A stretch of 64,000 nucleotides of DNA from Planctomycetota bacterium (lineage in GTDB: Bacteria; Planctomycetota; UBA8742; UBA2392), in assembly GCA_003576915.1 (NCBI GenBank), contig QEVF01000005.1, positions 62,001 through 126,000 of the forward strand, read 5' to 3'. How positions within the stretch are numbered: the first letter of the stretch is position 1; every line of letters begins with the position of its first letter. A model generated the notes under the pieces. The model did no database searches and had not been told where the DNA came from. It saw only the letters and a list, made by a program, of their open reading frames with translations. A program made the translations under genes and the position numbers. Shown piece by piece: positions 16,386-25,375 of the stretch.

Positions 16386-18061
16386 GAGAGCAGCTCCACG
16401 AGGCCCTTGTCGCCGTTGACGCGCACGCGTGCGCCGTCGGGAAATGTGGTTGTGGCGTCGCGTGTGCCCACCACCGCCGGGATGCCGTACTCGCGTGCGA
16501 CGATAGCCGCGTGCGAAAGTTGCCCGCCGCGGTCGGTCACGATCGCGCCTAACAGCGGCAGTACCACGTTGAACGCGGGGCCGGTGTTGCGCGCCACAAG
16601 CACGTCGCCCTGCTGCAGGCGGTCGAAGTCCTTCGGGCCGCTCACGATGCGCACCGTGCCTTCATAGACACCGGGGTGCACCGGGATGCCCTCAACTGTC
16701 TTGGCCGCGGCCTTCTTGGTCGAGACGTCAAATATCTCGCGGATGATTGTGTCCACGGCCATCGCGTTGGCGCGGGCTTTTTGCGGCAGCCACTCGACGG
16801 GCGGCGGGCCTGAGGGCGTTCCGCCCAAAAACGGGGGCGCGTCGGCGATCGTCTTCGTGTCGCGCCATTCCTGGCGGCGTTTCAACTCTTCGACACTCGG
16901 ATTTTTTTCGCCCTTGAGCAGTGCCACCAGCTCGTCGTGGTTGGCATTGATCGCCAGTGCCGCATCCGGCAGCACGCCGCTTTCCTGCAGCCTGCGGCCG
17001 GCCTCCAGTACCGCACGGCGCACCAGCCCCGTGCCCCACAGATCGTTGAACATGCCGCGCTCATCGCGCAGGCGATGGATGAAGCGTGCCTCCTCGAGCA
17101 GCTCGTCAAACTTGGCGCGGCTACTCTCAGGCACTTTGGCTCGGAGCGCGTCTCGGTTCTTTTCGAATTCTGCTTTGCGGTTCTGCTTGTCGGCGGCGCC
17201 GTCGAAGATGGTTTTCAAAAGCATGTCCGGCATTTCGAGCGCGTACTTCTCGCTGATGTCATAGCCCGATACGAGGCGGTAGCCAACCACGTCAAGGAAC
17301 TGTTGCAGCGCCTCGCCCACGCCGTTCTTCGATTTCAGCTCTTCGAGCACTTCGTGGCCCGGCTTGCCGCGATAGGCGTCGGCCTTGATGCCCGCATCGG
17401 CCAACGCCGCCTGCACCCCCTCGAATTCTCGCGCGGCAATGCCGCGTGAAATGGGTGCCGCGCCCTTGAGCAGGCCGAGGATTTCGCCCGAGGAAAGCCC
17501 CGTCCAGCTTCTGGTTTGCGCGAGGAAGTGGCCGACAGGAAAGGAACTGGGAATCGTGAAAATGTGGTGCCGAAAGATCATCTCGCATGCGTTGTCGCGG
17601 ATCTCTACGAGATACTTGAGGAAGTCAGCGTCGGACAGTCTGGCGATGTCAGCTTTCTGGAGCCTGCTGTTGCGCGCGATGGAGTCAGGCTTGTAGTGCT
17701 CGTCCCAGCGCTTCATGTCTTCGCGCCAGAGTTTCTTCTCGAAGACCATCGGTCCGGTCTTGATGCGGCGGCGGATTTCGGGGTGCAGCCAGGTAATGAG
17801 CTTGAACATGAACTTCGGCGGCGGGCCCTTGGCGCCTTCGGGCGCGCCCACAGGGCAGAACTTGCCGTAAATGAAATCGTTGACCGTGCGCATCTTGAGC
17901 GTGTCGAGCAGCAATCCGTAGCGTTTGGTGCCCTCGCCGAAACCCTTGGACAGAAACGGCGGAAAGATTTCGCCCACATAGCGCGTGGCAGGTCTGCCGA
18001 AGTGAGTTTGCTCGAGTTCCCAGACGCCGGGTCCCGGCGCTTTGAATTCAATGGCGGACAT
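16382..18061 (-). CDS. phosphohistidine-domain subunit of a split Rph-like dikinase
   Basis: 559 aa. The C-terminal part is the PEP-utilising mobile domain with the catalytic His in TDRGGQLSHAAIVAREYGIPAVVGT. The N-terminal 430 residues are mostly helical and correspond in size and position to the substrate-binding domain of rifampin phosphotransferase (LSSGEILGLLKGAAP, GYDISEKYALEMPD). Together with the next gene it forms a complete dikinase, but in the gene order substrate-His then ATP, the reverse of single-chain Rph. GGGAG precedes the ATG. The true substrate could be rifampin-like or another alcohol or polyol; I cannot tell from sequence. Confidence 0.85.
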   Translation of the reverse strand: MSAIEFKAPGPGVWELEQTHFGRPATRYVGEIFPPFLSKGFGEGTKRYGLLLDTLKMRTVNDFIYGKFCPVGAPEGAKGPPPKFMFKLITWLHPEIRRRIKTGPMVFEKKLWREDMKRWDEHYKPDSIARNSRLQKADIARLSDADFLKYLVEIRDNACEMIFRHHIFTIPSSFPVGHFLAQTRSWTGLSSGEILGLLKGAAPISRGIAAREFEGVQAALADAGIKADAYRGKPGHEVLEELKSKNGVGEALQQFLDVVGYRLVSGYDISEKYALEMPDMLLKTIFDGAADKQNRKAEFEKNRDALRAKVPESSRAKFDELLEEARFIHRLRDERGMFNDLWGTGLVRRAVLEAGRRLQESGVLPDAALAINANHDELVALLKGEKNPSVEELKRRQEWRDTKTIADAPPFLGGTPSGPPPVEWLPQKARANAMAVDTIIREIFDVSTKKAAAKTVEGIPVHPGVYEGTVRIVSGPKDFDRLQQGDVLVARNTGPAFNVVLPLLGAIVTDRGGQLSHAAIVAREYGIPAVVGTRDATTTFPDGARVRVNGDKGLVELLS

Positions 18062-18243
18062 GTTGCTCCCAAAAGCCCGATCCGGCCCGGGAAGCGGCGC
18101 CGGGTCTTTACAGAATCTTGAAGGGTCAGCCTAGCGACGAACGCCGGGCGTCGCCATGGCCTAAGATGCAAGGAAGTGGCAGGCGACGGTCGCGTTGTCG
18201 TGGCGCGGGTCCTTTGGCTGCAGTGGAGCCAGGCAGCGCGCCG

Positions 18244-20658
18244 CTATTTCTTGAAGCGGGTGGTCCAGTCGTCCAGGCGCGCCTGGGGCACGGTCTTGAG
18301 CAGTTCGTCCAGGCCCTGCCCCTGGGCTCCGGGCAGACAGAAGAGTTGCAGCACGCTCTCACGGCCCGCCGCGTCCAGGGCTGCCCCGCGCCAGTGTTCC
18401 CCAAAGCGCTCGGCCAGCCGCGCCATGTCAAGCTGGTACCGCACGTCGTCACGCGCAGTCTCGACCTGCCCGAACTCGCCCGCGCTGCAGGCGCCGTCCG
18501 TGAAGAACATGACGGCGGCGCGCTTGCCCAGCACGTCGCCACCATTTTCCGTGATGCCCGAAAGCCCAAGCCACCAGTCCGTGTCGGCGCCGTCGCTGCC
18601 CACGGGAGACCGGCGGGAGGCCGTCTTGGCGAACAGGCGGGCCAGGGGGCTGGAACTGCTCTTGATGCCGTCGCCCCGGAACTGGTTGTTCTCCTTTTCG
18701 ATGGCGCGGCCCGTATTGAAATCAATGAACACCACGCCGGCGCGATCCTGCCGCACTCCCCAGTACCAGGCCACGCTCTCCGCGGCGTACTGGCAAAGGG
18801 CGCGGCGGGGCTCCGACTTGAGTAGTTCGGTCGTGAGGTAGAACTGCTCCCAGCCGGCGTTGATCTGCTTTTGGAGTTCCTTGCCCACCTTGATGCCGGT
18901 GGAGGCCACGAAGTCGTCCAGGCGGTCGGTAATGACGCTTTCGACCAGCGAGATGAGAATGACGGGCGGAACTTCTTCGTCGCTCTCGCCTCCGGCGCCT
19001 GCACGGGTCAATTTGATCGTGCCGGCAAAGCGCACGGAGAAGAGCCAGCGTCGGAACGCCTCGAAGTCGAAGGTGGATTCATCGAGGGGCCGGCCCATGG
19101 ATTCGCTGTTGTCACAGGCGACGATCAGTAGGTCATAGTCGCCCTTGATGAAGCCCGGGGCGCCGGCCGAGGCGAACCCGGCATCCTTCAGTTTTCCGAT
19201 AGCCTGAAACCAACCCGCTCCGATTTCACCGGACTTGCCGGCGGCGGGAGTGCCTCCCAGCGCGGGAGGCAGGGGCAAGTCCTTGAAGTCCACCGGAGCA
19301 TCGTGGGTGAAACGAACGGGCGTCTGCTGGACAGGGGCTTCCCGCAACCAGGCCAGGAAGCGACGCTGAACGTCGGCCATGTCAAGGACGCCGAAGCTGC
19401 GATAGAAGGCGTCCGGCGGCGCCATACCGTCCTTCATCAGGGCCCAGAATTCGAAGTAAACCTTGCGCAGATCCTCTTTGGCGCGCAGAAAGTCCACGAA
19501 GCAATAGGCAATGAGGTAGTTCAACTCGGGTTCGCCGTAGAACGCGGGAAGGTCCAGAGCCAGGAACTTCGCCAGTTCGAAGGCAAGCCCCTGCTCCAGC
19601 AGGTAGCGCAGGTGGCCGCGCGCCGCAGCGGCAAACCCGCTGTGAGTTGCCGGCACACCGGCTTTCGGCGGCGCCTTGTCCAGCCACTCCGCTGTGCCCT
19701 CCGCAAACCAGGGAACTCCAAGGCTTCCGTGAGCGAGGTGGGCCTGAACGGCGTGGAACATTTCATGGCGCAGCACTTCGGCAAAGGAGGTGCTTTCAAG
19801 CGTCGGGGCACAGATCACATCCCAGCCGGCAGAAAAGAAGCCGGCGGACCACTTGGGCGGCTTCAGGCTCAGGCGGTCCTGGGCGAATTGCAGATAGGCC
19901 TGCTGGCTGTCGAAGACCACGATGTCCAGGGGAAGGCGGCGGGTACCCGCCCCGAAATCCGTGGTTCCGAATTCGGCCTCGATGGCCTCCAGCCACCGAG
20001 CGACGGTCTCGACCGTAACTTCTTCCTGAGCGCGCCTGCGGAGGGGGATTTCACCGGGAGGGGTACGAACCTCGGCGGCGGGCAGCGTGGCCCCTTCACG
20101 CAGCCATAGCTGCACCCGCGGCGCCCGGTCGATGCGGTAAGCCCTGGTGTCCACATCGGGGTTCCTGAACGCGTCATGCGCTGCAACGCGCAGGTTCTGA
20201 TGCTCTTGCGGGGGCAGGCGACCGGACAGGCGCTGTTCGGAGTATTTGCTGAATTCAGAGCGGATGCCGGACAAGATGGCGTGGAGCACGGCCGCGCTCT
20301 GGCCGGTGTAGCCCGGTTCATCCAGGTCCAGCAGCTCAAGAACCGTGTCGGCTTCGAGGACCAGGCGGCGAAAGGGCGTCAGGGGCGGTATTTCCGGCGC
20401 CGGCCTTACTTCGGCGCCGGACGCGGGCGGCCCGGCCGGGGGCAGGGGGTCTGCCGGGGGTGGGGGACCCTGCCCGGCCTTGACGCGAGGAACGGCCGTG
20501 GCTGTCTCCGGCCGCTCTGAGGGAGAGTTGTGGCGCGCCTCCGTTCGAAGATCGCGAGACCCGATGTAGACGGCGAGGGCCGCCCCCAGCATCAGCAGAA
20601 GCAGCAGGGCCCAGAGAGTCCGGGGCAGGGCGCGCGAAGACTGGCCGGAAGGGTCCAA
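18244..20658 (-). CDS. membrane-anchored HExxH protein with VWA-like domain
   Basis: About 804 aa. The start is a TTG at 20658 with AAGGA seven bases before it; the frame is open to 20736. An N-terminal anchor helix (TLWALLLLLMLGAALAVYIG) is followed by a Pro-rich linker. A DUF1570-like peptidase region carries LRHEMFHAVQAH near residue 295 and PWFAEGTAEWLD after it. The C-terminal 300 residues begin KGDYDLLIVACDNSESMGRP; DxSxS is the metal-site signature of von Willebrand A domains. This combination is unusual. It is divergent from an anti-sigma-like gene, with the two starts close together. Function is unknown. Confidence 0.8.
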   Translation of the reverse strand: MDPSGQSSRALPRTLWALLLLLMLGAALAVYIGSRDLRTEARHNSPSERPETATAVPRVKAGQGPPPPADPLPPAGPPASGAEVRPAPEIPPLTPFRRLVLEADTVLELLDLDEPGYTGQSAAVLHAILSGIRSEFSKYSEQRLSGRLPPQEHQNLRVAAHDAFRNPDVDTRAYRIDRAPRVQLWLREGATLPAAEVRTPPGEIPLRRRAQEEVTVETVARWLEAIEAEFGTTDFGAGTRRLPLDIVVFDSQQAYLQFAQDRLSLKPPKWSAGFFSAGWDVICAPTLESTSFAEVLRHEMFHAVQAHLAHGSLGVPWFAEGTAEWLDKAPPKAGVPATHSGFAAAARGHLRYLLEQGLAFELAKFLALDLPAFYGEPELNYLIAYCFVDFLRAKEDLRKVYFEFWALMKDGMAPPDAFYRSFGVLDMADVQRRFLAWLREAPVQQTPVRFTHDAPVDFKDLPLPPALGGTPAAGKSGEIGAGWFQAIGKLKDAGFASAGAPGFIKGDYDLLIVACDNSESMGRPLDESTFDFEAFRRWLFSVRFAGTIKLTRAGAGGESDEEVPPVILISLVESVITDRLDDFVASTGIKVGKELQKQINAGWEQFYLTTELLKSEPRRALCQYAAESVAWYWGVRQDRAGVVFIDFNTGRAIEKENNQFRGDGIKSSSSPLARLFAKTASRRSPVGSDGADTDWWLGLSGITENGGDVLGKRAAVMFFTDGACSAGEFGQVETARDDVRYQLDMARLAERFGEHWRGAALDAAGRESVLQLFCLPGAQGQGLDELLKTVPQARLDDWTTRFKK

Positions 20659-20738
20659 GGCTTGATCCTTCAAAAAAGGCCGCAACCTCTTGCAGCCGCC
20701 CGTGTTTAACCGTTCAGTGCGCCCCAAAGGCGGCAAAT

Positions 20739-21371
20739 ATGAGCGACGATCTGAACAATCTTTCCGGCCAGCAGCGCCAGGCCTATCTGGATGACATCGC
20801 GGAGTTCGCCGCGGGTCGCCTCAGCGAAGAGCGGGCCGCAGCCCTGCTTTCCGCCGCTCGACGTGACCCCGTCATCATGCAGGCCCTGCGCCAGGAGGAA
20901 GCCCTGGACGGCCTCCTTGAACTTTACGAGTTTCCTGAGCTGCCCCAAGGCCTCGAAGGCCGCTTCTGGGCCCGGTTTCAGCAGGAGAAGCTGGAACAGG
21001 AGGGCCTGGCGGCAGGGCGGGGAGGGTTCTGGCTCAGAGTGCTTGGTCCCGTGGCCGCCGCGGTCGTGATTGCACTGGGTGTTGTCTATTTCACGCCGCC
21101 CAGTCCGCAGGCCCCCAACACTTCCGGATCGGAGCAGGCCCAACTGCCCGATGATGGCAATGGGCCCGATGTCGATCCCTTGATGGAACTGGTGGTGGTC
21201 GAGCCGGAAGGCGTCCCCCGGGCCGAGGACCTCAAGCCCGAGCAGTTGAAGCTGCTGAAGGCCATGGACGACCCGAGGCTGGAAGCTCTGGGCCGCCTGG
21301 AAGACGCCGAAGATGCACGCCTGCTGGAAGACTTTGAGACGCTCAGTGAGCTGGATCCTGGCAAGGACTAG
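20739..21371 (+). CDS. anti-sigma-factor-like single-pass membrane protein
   Basis: 210 aa. A helical N-terminal domain (DDIAEFAAGRLSEERAAALL, a layout typical of anti-sigma domains without the zinc Cys/His set) is followed by one membrane helix (VLGPVAAAVVIALGVVYF, about residues 105-122) and an acidic periplasmic tail. In related bacteria such proteins follow an ECF sigma gene, but none is present in this window. Its stop lies two bases before the start of the DUF3106-like gene, so they form an operon. I assign the anti-sigma role by architecture only. Confidence 0.6.
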   Translation: MSDDLNNLSGQQRQAYLDDIAEFAAGRLSEERAAALLSAARRDPVIMQALRQEEALDGLLELYEFPELPQGLEGRFWARFQQEKLEQEGLAAGRGGFWLRVLGPVAAAVVIALGVVYFTPPSPQAPNTSGSEQAQLPDDGNGPDVDPLMELVVVEPEGVPRAEDLKPEQLKLLKAMDDPRLEALGRLEDAEDARLLEDFETLSELDPGKD

Positions 21372-21373
21372 TC

Positions 21374-22297
21374 ATGCTGCGTGAACTGACCATCGTGCTG
21401 CTCAAGGGGTTGGGGCTTTGCGCCCTGCTGGCGGCCTTTGCGGTCACGCCGGCCCTGGCCGACGTCAGTGACGCGGCCAAGGTCACGGATGCCGAGGCGA
21501 GAGAGTTGCGCCAGTGGTTCCAGTCCCTGCCGGTGCAGCGGCAGGAAGTGCTGCAACGCCGCATGCGTGCATTCAAGAAGCTGCCGGCGGCCCGGCAGAA
21601 GGAACTGCTGGAGCGTCTGCGCGGCACGGGCCTGGCCTTCTCGGAAGGTGAAAGCCGCAACCTCAGCACGCTGCAGAAGCTGCCCTTTGTCGCGCGCATG
21701 CGCATGCACATGCTCTTGAGCGACCTCGAGCAGTTGCGCCGCGCCGACCCCAAGGGCTTTGAGTCCCTCAAGGGCCTGCCGGCGGAGCGTCGCGTGCGGG
21801 AGCTGAACCGCAAGCTGTTTGACCTGCGCGTTCAGCGCTTTGCGCGCACGCTGGGGGATTCGGACCGTGTGGAGCTCGATCGGCTCACGGGCGCCCAGCG
21901 TCAGATGAAGTTGCGCACCATGTATCTGCAGGCCAAGCGCGAGCGGGTGCAGAAGCTGGCGGAGGCCCACCCGCGCCACGGCGAACTGGAAGCACGCGCG
22001 GGCATGGGCGACGGCGAAGCGCGGCGCGAACTGGCCCTGCTGGTCCGGGACATCTCGACCCTGGATGACCTGGTGGAGCGCTTCGCGCCGGAAGTGAGCG
22101 TCGAGCGGCGTCAGGAACTGCGCGCCAAGCTGCGCGACGCGATCAGCAACATCCCCATGGAAAAGTTCAAGCCCGCGGTACGCGAACTGGGCCGGCAGTA
22201 CGAGAAGAGCCGCAAGCCCGGCAAGCCCGAAGACCGTGAGTCTGAAGGTGTCCGCCGCCCGCCCGCCATGGCCCCGGGCAAGCGCGAAGGCCGCTGA
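21374..22297 (+). CDS. secreted DUF3106-like helical protein
   Basis: 307 aa with a signal peptide (VLLKGLGLCALLAAFAVTPALA). The mature part repeats a short helical motif of the DUF3106 type (ELRQWFQSLPVQRQEVLQRR, FKKLPAARQKELLERL, LQKLPFVARMRMHM) and ends in a basic, disordered tail. Such proteins frequently sit next to an anti-sigma gene, as here, and are thought to be envelope proteins of unknown function. Its stop is three bases before the convergent rsfS end, so the two transcripts must overlap. Confidence 0.75.
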   Translation: MLRELTIVLLKGLGLCALLAAFAVTPALADVSDAAKVTDAEARELRQWFQSLPVQRQEVLQRRMRAFKKLPAARQKELLERLRGTGLAFSEGESRNLSTLQKLPFVARMRMHMLLSDLEQLRRADPKGFESLKGLPAERRVRELNRKLFDLRVQRFARTLGDSDRVELDRLTGAQRQMKLRTMYLQAKRERVQKLAEAHPRHGELEARAGMGDGEARRELALLVRDISTLDDLVERFAPEVSVERRQELRAKLRDAISNIPMEKFKPAVRELGRQYEKSRKPGKPEDRESEGVRRPPAMAPGKREGR

Positions 22298-22300
22298 TAT

Positions 22301-22672
22301 TCACTCCGCCTTGCGCAGCAGCCGGGCGTCAAACTTGGCCAGTTCCCTGGCGTCGGCCCAGGTCTGTTCTATGGCGTAATACTGCCGCGCTTCTTCAAGG
22401 AAGATGTGGCAGATGAAGTCCCCGTAATCCACCAGCACCCACCAGCCGGAGTCACCGCCTTCGATGGCCAGAGGCAGGCGGCCGCACTTTTCCTTCAGGG
22501 TGTGACGGACGGCTTCGGCGATGCCGCGAGCCTGCTGGGGGCTGAGGGCGGTGCAGATCACGAAGTATTCAGCCACAATCGTGAGGTCGCCGACCCCGAG
22601 CAGGCGGATGTCCTGGCCCTTCTTGTCGATGCACGCCTCAAAGGCAAGGCGGGCCTGTTCCTGTGTATCGAT
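22301..22672 (-). CDS. rsfS: ribosomal silencing factor RsfS, probable AUC start
   Basis: RsfS binds L14 on the large subunit and blocks subunit joining in starvation. The family core is clear: DLTIVAEYFVICTALSPQQARGIAEAV, WWVLVDYGDFICHIFLEEARQYYAIEQTW. The only canonical in-frame start, GTG at 22576, would remove the conserved N-terminal helix and first strand, but the frame is open upstream and encodes them (EACIDKKGQDIRLLGVGDLT). The plausible start is ATC at 22672, with a strong AGGGAG exactly six bases upstream, giving 123 aa, the usual length. No ATG, GTG or TTG lies between. A base error or mutation from ATG would also explain this. Confidence 0.88.
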   Translation of the reverse strand: MDTQEQARLAFEACIDKKGQDIRLLGVGDLTIVAEYFVICTALSPQQARGIAEAVRHTLKEKCGRLPLAIEGGDSGWWVLVDYGDFICHIFLEEARQYYAIEQTWADARELAKFDARLLRKAE

Positions 22673-22804
22673 GGCTTGCTCCCTGATAGGTGTGTGAAAT
22701 CTAAGCGACGCGCGCTGGCCTGTAAACGGGCATGTAAGGAAAATCTCAGGATACCGGCCGGCCCTGGCGGCGCCGTAACTTCAAGCGCCGCAAGGGCCGG
22801 GAAG

Positions 22805-22832
22805 TTGACAAACGGCGGCCATGCGATAGCTT
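22805..22832 (+). promoter_or_regulatory. candidate sigma-70 promoter of the secretion ATPase gene
   Basis: A perfect TTGACA (22805-22810), a 16-base spacer and a weak TAGCTT (22827-22832) lie about 80 bases before the ATG at 22914. The -10 matches only three consensus positions. Confidence 0.35.
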
Positions 22833-22913
22833 TTTGCTTTCGGGAAAGTCAGGGCAAGCAGCGCGCCATGCGCGCTTGCAGTCGTTCACATTCGCCGCGC
22901 CTCCGGGAGTTCC

Positions 22914-24608
22914 ATGGTCACTGACACCAAAAAGATGCCGCTGGGCAAGATTCTCGTGGGCCTGAAGTTCGCCACGGTGGAGCAGGTCAAGGAAGGCCTC
23001 AAGGCTGCCAAGGAAAAGGCCATGCTGCTGGGCGAGGCCATGCAGGAGCTTGGCTACCTTGACGACACCAAGGTGGCCCAGGCTCTGGCCAAGCAGCAGG
23101 GGGTGAAGTTCCTGCCCCTGTCCAAGTATGAGCTCAAGCCGGAGATCACGGGACTGGTCAGCGCCGAGATTGTCAAGGAACACGAGATTATTCCCGTCAT
23201 GAAGAAGGGTCGCACCCTGACCGTAGCCACACACCGGGTGCTGGAGTTCTATGCGCTGGACAATCTGCGCTTCATCCTCGGGCATGAAGTGGACTGGGTG
23301 ATGTCGCCCAAAGCCGACGTCGTGGGGGCCATGAAGACCTATTACGGCATCGGCGGCATCGGCGAGCAGATCAAGGAAGGCAAGGACGATGTCAGCTACA
23401 AGGACATCGGCGCTGAGGAACTGGCCACGGAAGACGAAGAGGGCTACGTTTCACAGCTCGTGCAGGTGCTGATCACGGACGCCATCAAGCAGCGCGCGTC
23501 GGATATTCACGTCGAGCCCATGGAAGAAAAGCTGCGCATCCGCTATCGCATTGACGGCAACTGCGTCGAAATCGAGGCGCCGCCCAAACGCCTGCAGGGC
23601 CCGCTGATCCAGCGCATCAAGATTCTGTCCAAGATGGACATCGCGGAAAAGCGCAAGCCGCAGGACGGCCGCATCAAGACCAAGGTTGACGGACGGGACA
23701 TCGATTTGCGCGTCAGCGCCCTGCCCTGCTCGTGGGGCGAGAGCGTGGTCATGCGTATTCTCGACAAGGCCAAGAACCTGGTGGGACTCGAAGTGTTGGG
23801 CATGCACACCAGCGACTTCGACCGCTTCCAGCGAATCCTCAAGCGGCCCAACGGCATCTTCCTGGTGACGGGGCCCACGGGCTCGGGCAAGACCACCACG
23901 CTTTATGCCGCCCTCCAGGCGCTCAACCGCCCGGACGTCAAGATCATCACGGCGGAAGACCCCGTGGAATACAACCTCTCGGGCATCAACCAGAGCCAGG
24001 TCAACCACACGATCGAGCTCTCGTTTGCACGCATTTTGCGCGCCATGCTGCGTCAGGCGCCCAACATCATTCTGGTGGGCGAAATCCGCGACCAGGAAAC
24101 GGCTGAAATTGCCATTCAGGCCGCCCTGACGGGCCACCTGGTGTTCAGCACCCTTCACACCAACGACGCGCCGGGCTCGCTCACACGCCTCATCGACATG
24201 GGCGTCAAGCCCTTCCTGGTGGCCAGCGCCGTGCAGGCCATCCTGGCCCAGCGCCTGGTGCGCACGCTCTGCCAGCACTGCAAGAAGCCCTATGTGCCCA
24301 GCGAGGCTGAGCTCAAGATGGTCGGCCTCAAGCCCGAGAGCATCCGCGGCAAGCAGCTCATGGGACCCGTAGGCTGCAAGGAGTGCAAGAACGTGGGCTA
24401 TCGCGGCCGCATGGGTGTCTACGAACTGCTGGAGATGAACCCGGTGGTCCGTGAATTGACATTCCAGAAGGCTTCAAGCCTCAAGATCCGCGCCGAGGCC
24501 AAGCAGAACGGCATGAGTTCGCTGATGGATGACGGCGTGCGCAAGGTGCTCGACGGCAAGACCACCATCGAGGAAGTGCTCACCATCGCGCACCGCGAAG
24601 ATATCTAG
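22914..24608 (+). CDS. GspE/PilB-type secretion ATPase
   Basis: 564 aa, a hexameric cytoplasmic ATPase of type II secretion or type IV pilus systems. The N-terminal MshEN-like domain (PLGKILVGLKFATVEQVKEG) is followed by the ATPase core: Walker A GPTGSGKTTT near residue 320, Asp box ITAEDPVEYNLSGINQ, Walker B ILVGEIRDQETAEIAIQAALTGH, and His box STLHTNDAPG. A zinc-binding C-domain follows (CQHCKKPY ... CKECKNVGYRGRMGVYELL). GGGAG stands four bases before the ATG. No other secretion or pilus genes lie beside it, so I cannot say whether it serves pili or secretion. Confidence 0.95.
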   Translation: MVTDTKKMPLGKILVGLKFATVEQVKEGLKAAKEKAMLLGEAMQELGYLDDTKVAQALAKQQGVKFLPLSKYELKPEITGLVSAEIVKEHEIIPVMKKGRTLTVATHRVLEFYALDNLRFILGHEVDWVMSPKADVVGAMKTYYGIGGIGEQIKEGKDDVSYKDIGAEELATEDEEGYVSQLVQVLITDAIKQRASDIHVEPMEEKLRIRYRIDGNCVEIEAPPKRLQGPLIQRIKILSKMDIAEKRKPQDGRIKTKVDGRDIDLRVSALPCSWGESVVMRILDKAKNLVGLEVLGMHTSDFDRFQRILKRPNGIFLVTGPTGSGKTTTLYAALQALNRPDVKIITAEDPVEYNLSGINQSQVNHTIELSFARILRAMLRQAPNIILVGEIRDQETAEIAIQAALTGHLVFSTLHTNDAPGSLTRLIDMGVKPFLVASAVQAILAQRLVRTLCQHCKKPYVPSEAELKMVGLKPESIRGKQLMGPVGCKECKNVGYRGRMGVYELLEMNPVVRELTFQKASSLKIRAEAKQNGMSSLMDDGVRKVLDGKTTIEEVLTIAHREDI

Positions 24609-24631
24609 CTGACAATTGCGAAGGTCGAATT

Positions 24632-24671
24632 GCGAATGTCGAATGGTGTCGCCTGGCCGTTCGACATTCGC
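24632..24671. repeat. inverted repeat between the secretion ATPase gene and elbB
   Basis: Arms GCGAATGTCGAA and TTCGACATTCGC (12 bp, perfect) with a 16-base loop. A near-copy of the left arm (GCGAAGGTCGAA) immediately precedes it. There is no T-run, so it could be a weak terminator or a short mobile palindrome. Confidence 0.55.
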
Positions 24672-24701
24672 CATTTGGAACCCTTCATCGGAGCGAGCCC
24701 C

Positions 24702-25361
24702 ATGCCCCACAAAGTCGGTGTCATTCTTTCCGGCTGCGGCTTCAAGGACGGGGCCGAGATTCATGAAAGCGTGCTCACGCTGCTGACGCTGGACAAGCTT
24801 GGCTGCAAGGTGCTCTGCATGGCGCCGGACATCGACCAGGCCCGGGTAGTCAATCACTTGACAGGTCAAGAGGTCAAGGAAAGGCGCAACGTGCTCGTTG
24901 AAAGCGCCCGCATCGCGCGCGGCGACATCCGGGACGCCGCCGGGGTCAGTGTCGATGATTTCGACGCCCTGATCCTGCCCGGCGGTTACGGCGCCGCCAC
25001 CAACCTGTCCACGTTCGCCAAGGACGGACCCAAAGCTCAGGTGAACAAGGATGTCGCTCGCCTGGTCAAGGAGGCCCACGCCAGGGGCAAGCCCATCGGC
25101 GCCATCTGCATCGCGCCGGGCATCATCGCCGCCGTGCTGGGCAAGACAGCCCATCCCCTGTTGACCATCGGCCATGATGAAGGCACGGCCGGCAATATCG
25201 AGGCCTGCGGCGCCAGGCATGAGGGCTGCGCCGTTCGCGAGTTCGTCATCGACAGGAAGAACAGGATTGTCAGCACGCCGGCTTATATGCTGGGCCCCAG
25301 CATCGCCCATGTCGCCGAAGGCATCGAAAAGTGCGTGCGCGAAGTGGTGGCATTGATCTGA
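24702..25361 (+). CDS. elbB: ElbB-like glyoxalase/DJ-1 family protein
   Basis: 219 aa. The DJ-1/PfpI fold is clear: KVGVILSGCGFKDGAEIHE, the elbow ALILPGGYGAATNLSTFA, and GKPIGAICIAPGIIAAVLG with the nucleophile-elbow Cys. The pattern SGCG-DG-EI-E and the length match ElbB (an isoprenoid-pathway-associated glyoxalase of E. coli) rather than PfpI proteases. The ATG at 24702 is chosen because the conserved strand begins at once (MPHKVGVIL); 24 upstream codons cover the inverted repeat. The next gene follows after 14 bases. Confidence 0.92.
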   Translation: MPHKVGVILSGCGFKDGAEIHESVLTLLTLDKLGCKVLCMAPDIDQARVVNHLTGQEVKERRNVLVESARIARGDIRDAAGVSVDDFDALILPGGYGAATNLSTFAKDGPKAQVNKDVARLVKEAHARGKPIGAICIAPGIIAAVLGKTAHPLLTIGHDEGTAGNIEACGARHEGCAVREFVIDRKNRIVSTPAYMLGPSIAHVAEGIEKCVREVVALI

Positions 25362-25375
25362 GGGAGACGCGAGCC

